A DNA stretch of 64,000 bases, from positions 5,992,001 through 6,056,000 of the forward strand of contig NZ_CP050177.1 in NCBI RefSeq assembly GCF_011694815.1. The letters are read 5' to 3'. The notes beneath the pieces were generated by a model, which saw only the letters and a program-made list of their open reading frames with translations, was not told where the DNA came from and searched no databases. Position 1 is the stretch's first letter; every line of letters begins with the position of its first letter. Origin of the DNA: Streptomyces liangshanensis. GTDB taxonomy: Bacteria; Actinomycetota; Actinomycetes; Streptomycetales; Streptomycetaceae. Both the position numbers and the translations under genes were made by a program. Below are positions 8,448 through 18,462 of the stretch, piece by piece.

Positions 8448-9163
8448 TCAGTCCTCGCCCAGGTACGCCTTGCGCACCGACTCGTCGTGCAGCAGGTCAC
8501 GGCCGGTCCCGGACAGGACCACCTTGCCGATCTCCATCACGTGCCCCTGGTCGGCCAGCGAGAGCGCGGCCTGCGCGTTCTGCTCGACCAGCAGGATCGT
8601 CGTGCCCTGGGCCTTCAGCTCGACGATCGTCGCCATGATCTTCTGCATCATGATGGGCGAGAGGCCCATGGAGGGCTCGTCCAGCATCAGCAGCTTCGGC
8701 TGGGACATCAGCGCCCGCCCCATCGCGAGCATCTGCTGCTCGCCGCCGGACAGCGTGCCCGCCGCCTGCTTGCGCCGCTCGCCCAGGATGGGGAAGAGGT
8801 CGTAGGCGCGCTGGATGTCCTTGGCGATGCCGGCCCGGTCGTCCCGCAGGAACGCCCCGAGGCGCAGGTTGTCCTCGATCGACATGCGGGGGAAGATGTG
8901 CCGGCCCTCGGGGGAGTGCGCGAGTCCGAGGGCGACGATCTGGTGCGCGGGCACCTTCTTCAGTGACTTGCCGTTGAACCTGATCTGCCCGCCGACCGGC
9001 TTGAGCAGCCCGGAGAGGGTGCGCAGGGTGGTCGTCTTGCCGGCCCCGTTGGTGCCGATGAGCGTGACGACCTCGCCGGCCTCGACGCTGAACGAGATGC
9101 CCTTGACGGCCTCGATCTTGCCGTAGGCGACGCGCAGGTCCTCGACTTCGAGAAGTGCGGCCA

Positions 9164-9164
<1 letters not shown>
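8448..9164 (-). CDS. livF: Branched-chain amino acid ABC transporter, ATPase LivF
   Basis: ATP-hydrolysing subunit, 238 aa, at the cytoplasmic face of a high-affinity importer for leucine, isoleucine, valine or related amino acids. Walker A GTNGAGKT is at 37-44, the ABC signature LSGGEQQ at 138-144, Walker B LLMLDEPS near 158-165 and the switch His region near LLVEQNAQ. The track-length frame runs on upstream, but the ATG at 9164 overlaps the livG stop (TGATG) and begins the domain. It is the last gene of the operon livK-livH-livM-livG-livF. Confidence 0.95.
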
Positions 9165-10132
<968 letters not shown>

Positions 10133-10135
10133 GGA

Positions 10136-11971
10136 TCAGGCCCCTGTCTTGCTGAGGACTGCGGGCGCTTCGGCCGCTTCGTGGAATTCGAGCTGACGGC
10201 GCCGGTTGGGGATGAGGCCTTCGGGACGGAAGCGCATCAGGAGGACGAGCGCGATGCCGAAGGCGAGGAGCTGGTAGTCGCCGAGGAACTGGAGCTTGGC
10301 GGGGATCAGGTAGAGCAGGGAGGCGCCGACGAGGGGTCCGCTGATGGTTCCCATGCCGCCGAGGACGACGGCGGCGAGGAGGAAGGCGGAGTTCGGCGGG
10401 ACGACGTGCGCGAACTGGTACTGCTCGGGTGTCACGGTGTAGGTGACGTGTGCCTGGACGGTGCCGGCGAGGCCGGCGAGCGTGGCGCCGAGGGCGAACG
10501 CGATGAGCTTGACCCGGAAGCCGTTGATGCCCATGGCGAGCGCCGCGGTCTCGTCCTCGCGGATGGCGACCCAGGCGCGTCCGATGCGGGAGTCGCCGCT
10601 GCGCCGGAAGACGATGACGACCACGAGGGTGATGATCAGCATCAGGAAGAAGTAGTTCGCGAAGCGCCCGATGGTGATGCCGAAGACGTCGTGCGGGATC
10701 CCGAAGTCGAAGCCGAACATCTGGAGGTTCGGGATCGAGGAGATGCCGTTCGACCCGTTGGTGATGTCGGGGCCGGAGGTGCCGTCGAGGTTGTTGACGG
10801 TGATCCGGAAGATCTCTCCGAAGCCGAGGGTCACGATGGCGAGGTAGTCGCCGCGCAGGCGCAGGGTGGGGGCGCCGATGAGGACGCCGAACACCATGGA
10901 CGCCGCGGCGCCGACGAGGACCGCCCCGAAGAAGGGGAGGTGGATGTCGAAGGGGGACGACGGGGATCCGGAGACCATGGCCGCCGCGTAGGCGCCGACG
11001 CCGAGGAAGGCGACGTAACCGAGGTCGAGGAGGCCGGCGAGTCCGACGACGATGTTCAGGCCCAGGGCGACGGTGGCGAAGATGAGGATGTAGACGCCGA
11101 TGGTGGCGTACCGGTCGTCGGACTGGGTGAACGGGAAGGCGGCCGCGGCGGCGAACGCGCCGGCCATGGTGACGTTGCGGTGCCGGGAGGTGATGACGGA
11201 GATCCGCACCATGAGGCCGGACTTGGAGATGGCCGCGAAGCCGAAGCCCGCCGTGATGAGGAACCCGATGAAGAGTTCGTCGTACCCGGTGCCGATGCCG
11301 TACGTGAAGACGAGCAGGCCGAGGGCGAGTGCCGCGACGATGATCAGGATCTCGACGTAGGAGGGCAGGGTCGGGGCGGGCTTCGACCGGCCGGTGGCGA
11401 AGGCCGCCTTCCAGGTGTTGGCGGTGCCGGCGGCCCGGTGCTTGAACGCGTCCCATCCGTCGTCGTCCGGGTCGACCGGGTCGGGCGCGGGGCGGTGGAA
11501 GGGCAGGGCGAGGGCGCCGACCAGGGCGACGAGTGTCGCGACGGCCGCGACGAAGCCGCCCGGTTCGAGGTTGGCGAGCCCGCCGAGCTGGACGCTGATC
11601 GCCAGCACGGTGTACCAGGCGGTGCCGAAGGCGGCGAGCGCCGCGAACTTGATGGAGCTGTCGGCGCCGGCCGGGACGAGCCACTGGAGGCCCTTGACCC
11701 CGTAGGAGGCGAGGCCGAACAGGGTGGTCAGCACGCCCGCGACGAGGACGAGCCACTGGAGTCCGCCGGGGTACCCGTAGACGGTGAGGTCACCGGGGAA
11801 GGCGGAGGTCCAGGTCCAGGAGAGGAAGGCGGAGACGATCGTGAGGGCGCCGCCGCCGGTCGCCAGGGCCCGTGCCGGACCGGCCGGGAGGCCGATGAGG
11901 CCGGACGGCGCGTCGTGCTCGGGCGTGCGCGGGGTTTCCGCTGTGGTGGTCTGTGTCGTCATCGGTGTCAC
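10136..11971 (-). CDS. livM: Branched-chain amino acid ABC transporter, permease LivM
   Basis: Membrane permease, 611 aa, clearly longer than the usual 300-400 aa. The canonical LivM core sits in the C-terminal half (from about residue 260: IVVGLAGLLDLGYVAFLGVGAY, the EAA-like cytoplasmic loop GAPTLRLRGDYLAIVTLGFGE, then GINGFRVKLIAFALGA). The N-terminal half adds several extra hydrophobic helices in two blocks separated by a charged linker (DPVDPDDDGWDAFKHRA); such extensions occur in streptomycete LivM. The GTG at 11971 overlaps the livH stop (GTGA); an ATG three codons later is an alternative. Confidence 0.92.
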   Translation of the reverse strand: MTPMTTQTTTAETPRTPEHDAPSGLIGLPAGPARALATGGGALTIVSAFLSWTWTSAFPGDLTVYGYPGGLQWLVLVAGVLTTLFGLASYGVKGLQWLVPAGADSSIKFAALAAFGTAWYTVLAISVQLGGLANLEPGGFVAAVATLVALVGALALPFHRPAPDPVDPDDDGWDAFKHRAAGTANTWKAAFATGRSKPAPTLPSYVEILIIVAALALGLLVFTYGIGTGYDELFIGFLITAGFGFAAISKSGLMVRISVITSRHRNVTMAGAFAAAAAFPFTQSDDRYATIGVYILIFATVALGLNIVVGLAGLLDLGYVAFLGVGAYAAAMVSGSPSSPFDIHLPFFGAVLVGAAASMVFGVLIGAPTLRLRGDYLAIVTLGFGEIFRITVNNLDGTSGPDITNGSNGISSIPNLQMFGFDFGIPHDVFGITIGRFANYFFLMLIITLVVVIVFRRSGDSRIGRAWVAIREDETAALAMGINGFRVKLIAFALGATLAGLAGTVQAHVTYTVTPEQYQFAHVVPPNSAFLLAAVVLGGMGTISGPLVGASLLYLIPAKLQFLGDYQLLAFGIALVLLMRFRPEGLIPNRRRQLEFHEAAEAPAVLSKTGA

Positions 11972-12897
11972 GCCCTGTCCGCGACGCGCTCGCCGAGGAG
12001 GCCCTGTGGCCTGACGAGGAGCACGACGATGAGAAGTACGAAGGCCCAGACGTCGGCCCAGGACTGGCCGCCGAGCTGCTGCATGCCGGGGATGTCGCTG
12101 ATGTAGGCCGTGGCCATGGTCTCGGCGATGCCGAGGGCGAGACCGCCCAGCATGGCGCCGTAGATGTTCCCGATTCCGCCGAGGACCGCGGCCGTGAAGG
12201 CCTTGAGGCCGAGGATGAAGCCCATGCGGAAGTTGATCTCGCCGTACTTGAGGCCGTACGCGACGGCTCCGACGGCGGCGAAGGCGGCGCCGAGGGCGAA
12301 CGCGACCACGATGATGCGGTCGGTGTTGATGCCCATGAGCTTGGCCGTGTCCGGGTCCTGCGCGGTCGCCTGCATGCCGCGGCCGGTACGGGTCTTGGCC
12401 ACGAAGTAGGCGAGGATCGCCATGCAGATCGGTGCGGCGACGAGCAGGAAGATGTCACCGGTCTGGATGGTGACGCTGCCCAGGTGGAAGGGGCCGCCGG
12501 AGATCTCGGGGAAGGTGCGGGACGACTTCGCCTCCGGGTACCAGGCCCAGACCGCCTGCTGGAGGGCGAGGGAGAGGCCGATGGCGGTGATGAGCGGGGC
12601 GAGCCGGGGTGCGGTACGGAGCGGTCGGTAGGCGAATCGTTCCGCCCCGACCGCGATGGTGGTGGCCACGACGATCGCCCCGATGATCATGAGCGGGAGG
12701 GTGAGCCACATGGTGGTGCCGGTGGGAAGTATGAGCCAGACCGTCAGGGCGCCGAAGCCACCGGTCATGAAGATCTCGCCATGGGCGAAGTTGATGAGCT
12801 GGACAATGCCATAAACCATCGTGTAGCCGATGGCGACGAGCCCGTACATGGATCCCAGTAGCAGGCCGTTGACCAGCTGTTGCGGCAGTTCGTGCAC
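11968..12897 (-). CDS. livH: Branched-chain amino acid ABC transporter, permease LivH
   Basis: Membrane permease, 309 aa, which pairs with LivM to form the translocation path. The start sequence (V/MHELPQQLVNGLLLGSMYG) and the segments YTMVYGIVQLINFAHGE, KAFTAAVLGGIGNIYGAMLGG are LivH hallmarks. Eight or so hydrophobic segments are visible. GTG 12897 is preferred because GGAGG precedes it by 9 nt; the frame is open further upstream without support. A stable hairpin separates it from livK. Confidence 0.95.
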   Translation of the reverse strand: MHELPQQLVNGLLLGSMYGLVAIGYTMVYGIVQLINFAHGEIFMTGGFGALTVWLILPTGTTMWLTLPLMIIGAIVVATTIAVGAERFAYRPLRTAPRLAPLITAIGLSLALQQAVWAWYPEAKSSRTFPEISGGPFHLGSVTIQTGDIFLLVAAPICMAILAYFVAKTRTGRGMQATAQDPDTAKLMGINTDRIIVVAFALGAAFAAVGAVAYGLKYGEINFRMGFILGLKAFTAAVLGGIGNIYGAMLGGLALGIAETMATAYISDIPGMQQLGGQSWADVWAFVLLIVVLLVRPQGLLGERVADRA

Positions 12898-12932
12898 CGC
12901 AGGTCCTCCGAGTCTTTCGACGGATGTGACAA

Positions 12933-12969
12933 CCGCGCGGGGCGCTGTTCTTCGCAGCGCCCCGCGCGG
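12933..12969 (-). terminator. 15-bp hairpin between livK and livH (attenuator or mRNA stabiliser)
   Basis: Perfect inverted repeat 12933-12947 / 12955-12969 with loop TTCTTCG, 28 nt after the livK stop and 35 nt before livH. A hairpin in this place in binding-protein operons commonly raises the amount of binding protein relative to membrane subunits by partial termination or protection of the upstream mRNA. Confidence 0.7.
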
Positions 12970-12997
12970 CTGGGGAAGTTGGTGCGGGTGGGAAAGG

Positions 12998-14230
12998 TCA
13001 GCCGGCGTAGGTACCGGACTTGACCGGGACCCAGGCGTCGCCCTTGTACGCGTACACGGTGAGCTGCTTGTTGGTCGCGTCACCGAACTCGTCGAAGGAG
13101 ACCTTGCCGGTCACACCGTCGAAGGAGACCGTCTGGAGGGCCTCGACGACCTTGGCGCGGGCGTCGTCGGGGAGCTTGCCGTCATTGGCGTCGACAACCT
13201 TCTTGACCGCCTCGATGATGGCCCAGCCGGAGTCGTAGGAGTAGCCGCCGTACGCCTCGTAGGCGTCCTTGTAGCCGGCCGCCTTGTAGTTGGCGACGAA
13301 CTCCTTGGCCGAGGGGAGCGTCTCGACCGGCGCGCCGACCGAGGTGGCGAGGTCGCCCTCGCCCTCCTTGCCGGAGAGCTTGATGAAGTCGGCGCTGTAG
13401 ATGCCGTCACCACCGACGAGCGGGATCTTGGCGCCGGACTTCTTGATCTGCTTGCTGAGCGGGCCGGCCTGCGGGTACTCGCCGCCGTAGTAGACGACGT
13501 CCGCGCCGGAGTTCTTCACCTTGGTGACGACGGCACCGAAGTCCTTGGTGTCCGGGTTGATGTGCTCGGTGCCGACGACCGCGCCGCCGAGCTTCTTGAA
13601 CTCGGTCGTGAAGGTGGCGGCCAGGCCGGCGCCGTAGGTCTTCTTGTCGTCGATGACGAAGACCTTCTTCTTCTTCGCGTCGTTGAACAGGTACTGCGCG
13701 GCGAACGGGCCCTGGATGGCGTCCGTGGTCGCGGTGCGGAAGTACGAGGCGTACGGGCGCTTCTTCGTGCCGCCGTTCCACTCCGTGCCCTGCGTCAGGG
13801 CCGGGTTGGTGTTGGCGGGCGAGACCTCGGCGAGCTTCGCGTCGTCGAAGACCTTCTGCATGGACTCGGCCACCGAGGAGTTCAGCGGGCCGACCACACC
13901 GAGGACGGACTTGTTCGAGACGAAGTTGACCGCGTTCTGCTGCCCGGAGGACGGCTGCGCCTGGTCGTCGAGCGCTTCCACCTTGAAGGTGATGCCGTCG
14001 ACGTACTTCTTCGTGTTGGCCTGCTTGGCCGCGAGGTCGACGGAGTTCTTGATGCCGAGGCCCAGCGCGGAGAGGTCACCCGTCAGCGGGGCGTCGACGC
14101 CGATGACGACCGTGGTGCCGGCGCTGTCGCCGGAGCCGGAGTCGTCGGAGTCACGGGAGCCACAGGCGGTGAGCGTGAGAGCTCCCGCGGTGAGCGCAGC
14201 CATCACGGCTATGAGCGAACGTTGACGCAC
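12998..14230 (-). CDS. livK: Branched-chain amino acid-binding lipoprotein LivK
   Basis: Extracytoplasmic solute-binding protein (periplasmic-binding fold type I, Leu/Ile/Val family), about 410 aa. The signal peptide ends in lipobox LTAC, so the mature protein is lipid-anchored, followed by a short Ser/Asp linker. The binding domain begins VVIGVDAPLTGDLSALG and has the GVVGPLNSS and YYGGEYPQAG motifs. GTG 14230 is preferred because AAAGGA lies 6 nt before it; GTG 14245 would add five residues. It is the first gene of the liv operon, whose promoter must lie in the upstream gap. Confidence 0.93.
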   Translation of the reverse strand: MRQRSLIAVMAALTAGALTLTACGSRDSDDSGSGDSAGTTVVIGVDAPLTGDLSALGLGIKNSVDLAAKQANTKKYVDGITFKVEALDDQAQPSSGQQNAVNFVSNKSVLGVVGPLNSSVAESMQKVFDDAKLAEVSPANTNPALTQGTEWNGGTKKRPYASYFRTATTDAIQGPFAAQYLFNDAKKKKVFVIDDKKTYGAGLAATFTTEFKKLGGAVVGTEHINPDTKDFGAVVTKVKNSGADVVYYGGEYPQAGPLSKQIKKSGAKIPLVGGDGIYSADFIKLSGKEGEGDLATSVGAPVETLPSAKEFVANYKAAGYKDAYEAYGGYSYDSGWAIIEAVKKVVDANDGKLPDDARAKVVEALQTVSFDGVTGKVSFDEFGDATNKQLTVYAYKGDAWVPVKSGTYAG

Positions 14231-14245
14231 GATCAGTCCTTTCAC

Positions 14246-14804
14246 CAGGCACGGCCGTCCCCCCTGGAACGTACCGAGTCGAGCGCGGGAACCGAACTGA
14301 AGGTAATCCGGCGGCGCGGTGACTGGCGGTGACTATAAGCGGGGTATTGGGGCGGGTGGAGTGGTCTGGCCAATGATGTGACGCTCTTGTTATGCCAGCA
14401 CGTCATGGATAGCGGAACTTCAGGGGTGGATCGGGGGAATTCGGGTCGGTTCGTCTGGTCCACATGCTGAGAACGTGCAGGACTGTCAGGGGGTTTGAGT
14501 CCTGACATCGCAGGATGTCCGGTGAACGGACGGGGCACGCGGTGCCACGAGCTTCTGCCAGGTCGTGGCTGTATGGCACACCCAGAATGTAGCGCTGCTC
14601 CTGTATTGCACGTGTATTACGCAGTGTTACGCCGAGGAAATGGAGTCCGGCATTCCGTGCCACTTTTCCGTATTCCGGCATATGAATCGTGACGCGTACT
14701 GTTCGCGGCTTTTCGGAAGTGATACGCAAGGGGGCGGCGGGGCCGGAGATGCGCCCGAGGCCTTGCGGGGGCGGGCCCGGCGGGCCGTGACCCCGGCCCC
14801 GCGC
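14246..14804. other. Intergenic region upstream of livK
   Basis: About 560 bp without a convincing gene. Composition is visibly less GC-rich than the flanks, notably 14570-14720. It should hold the liv promoter: on the minus strand TATAGT (complement of 14332-14337) is a fair -10, with no good -35. Just beside it is a tandem direct repeat, GCGGTGACT at 14316-14324 and 14326-14334 (10-bp spacing), which could be a regulator site. Short open frames on both strands lack ribosome-binding sites and normal codon use. Confidence 0.4.
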
Positions 14805-15236
14805 TCACTGCCAGGGACCGCCGGTCGGGCCGCCGTCGCGGTACCGCTCGGCGCAACGGTCCTTCGCCCGCGCGGAGATCAGCCGGTCGGCGGCCGCCCG
14901 GCCGTGAGCACTCTCCTCGGCGCGGGCGGCGTCGGCCACGGCGCGCAGGATGTCGTTCTGGCCACCGGACAGGCCCATGGCCTGGTAGTCGAGGTTCGCC
15001 TGGGAGCCGCCGTCGAGGATCACGCCCGCCCAGTGGGTGACGAGCCGGGCGCAGAGGTCCTGGGGCGCGGTGGTCCGCGGGGCGGGCCGGGTGGCCGCGG
15101 TCGTGGCGGGGCGCGCGTCCGCGCCGCCGGGCGCGTTGGCGCAGCCGGTCAGCGCGGTGAGGGCGGTCGCGAGGGCGAGCGCGTACCCGGCGGTGAACGC
15201 CGACAGCGCCCCGTACCGGTGCGGTGGTGGCCTCAT
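14805..15236 (-). CDS. Small lipoprotein of unknown function
   Basis: 143 aa. A positively charged start, a hydrophobic stretch and lipobox LTGC (about residues 28-31) mark a lipoprotein signal. A Thr/Ala/Pro-rich linker follows, then a helical domain of about 90 residues that begins PQDLCARLVTHWAG and ends with CAERYRDG; two Cys in this domain could form a disulphide. I do not recognise a named family. ATG 15236 is the natural start of the signal peptide. It reads in the same direction as the thioesterase downstream of its own upstream neighbour, but gaps of over 100 bp suggest separate transcription. Confidence 0.8.
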   Translation of the reverse strand: MRPPPHRYGALSAFTAGYALALATALTALTGCANAPGGADARPATTAATRPAPRTTAPQDLCARLVTHWAGVILDGGSQANLDYQAMGLSGGQNDILRAVADAARAEESAHGRAAADRLISARAKDRCAERYRDGGPTGGPWQ

Positions 15237-15343
15237 GCGGGCACGCTACTGCGCCCCGGCCGCCGGTTCACCGGCCGGGACAGGCCAATTCCCGCCCGGT
15301 ACGGGGGCGGAGAGGCGCGGACGCCGCCGAGTGCGGGAGGCGC

Positions 15344-15820
15344 TCAGGCGGTGCCCTGGGCGTCCCGCAGCAGGCAGGTGAGGCGGGCGGTGCAGACGCG
15401 CTTGTCCTGGTCGTCGGTGATGACGATCTCGTACGTCGCGGTCGTACGGCCCCGGTGCACGGGCGTCGCGACCCCGGTGACCAGGCCGCTGCGCACCCCC
15501 CGGTGGTGGGTGCAGTTGAGGTCGACGCCGACGGCGACCTTGCGGCTGCCGCCGTGCAGCATCGAGCCGACGGAGCCGAGGGTCTCGGCCAGCACGGCGG
15601 ACGCGCCGCCGTGCAGGAGCCCGTACGGCTGGGTGTTGCCCTCCACCGGCATGGTGCCGACGACACGTTCGGGTGACGCCTCGACGATCTCCACCCCCAT
15701 GCGGGTGCCGAGGTGTCCGGCCGAGAAGACCGCGGCGAGGTCGACGCCGAGGGCGGCGTACTCGTCGATGATCTCCTGGGGGAACTTCACGGGGGACTTC
15801 GTCGGGGACTGCTCGCCCAT
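15344..15820 (-). CDS. Hotdog-fold acyl-CoA thioesterase (PaaI family)
   Basis: 158 aa. The hotdog signature is clear: GHLGTRMGVEIVEASPERVVG, the active-site segment QPYGLLHGGASAVLAETLGS (His and downstream acidic residue of the PaaI/EntH group), and VDLNCTHHRGVRSG. These enzymes hydrolyse acyl- or aryl-CoA thioesters in the cytoplasm; the substrate cannot be read from sequence. ATG 15820 gives the usual length; the open frame continues upstream to 15913 with Arg-rich, atypical residues and is not favoured. Confidence 0.88.
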   Translation of the reverse strand: MGEQSPTKSPVKFPQEIIDEYAALGVDLAAVFSAGHLGTRMGVEIVEASPERVVGTMPVEGNTQPYGLLHGGASAVLAETLGSVGSMLHGGSRKVAVGVDLNCTHHRGVRSGLVTGVATPVHRGRTTATYEIVITDDQDKRVCTARLTCLLRDAQGTA

Positions 15821-15953
15821 GGGGCCCGGCTCCGATCGTCGACGGCGGTGTGCACACCGTCCTACCAGATGACTGAGCGAACGCTTAGCCGAGCGCCCTG
15901 TTGCGTGGGTCACGCCGGCCCGCGGCGGCGGGCCGGCGGCGTCCCGGGCGGTC

Positions 15954-18248
<2,295 letters not shown>

Positions 18249-18432
18249 CGTGCTCTCCTAGAGCTGCGTGTCACACGAACTGATCCACGAACTGACGTCA
18301 CACCCGAACTGGTTAGTGTCGACTGTGTACAGTATTCAAGTTTTGCACAGCGCTGCCGGACGGGTATAGACCACCCCCCAGTGAAGCCCATCACCGTCGC
18401 GTCCGCCGGTCGGGACCGCGGGCCGGTCGGGA

Positions 18433-18455
18433 TTGTCAGTGGGGCGTGGCAGGAT
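18433..18455 (+). promoter_or_regulatory. RecA-NDp/PafBC-type DNA-damage promoter of polA
   Basis: TTGTCAGTG (18433-18441), an 8-nt spacer and CAGGAT (18450-18455) match the actinobacterial LexA-independent damage promoter TTGTCRGTG-N8-TANNNT except for the first T of the -10. The hexamer ends 7 nt before the polA GTG, so the transcript is probably leaderless. Confidence 0.65.
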
Positions 18456-18462
18456 CGGGTAC

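Noticed and set aside
14403..14729. 108-aa minus-strand open frame in the livK upstream gap
   Set aside because: No ribosome-binding site, atypical codon use and no recognisable motif; more likely chance in a lower-GC stretch.
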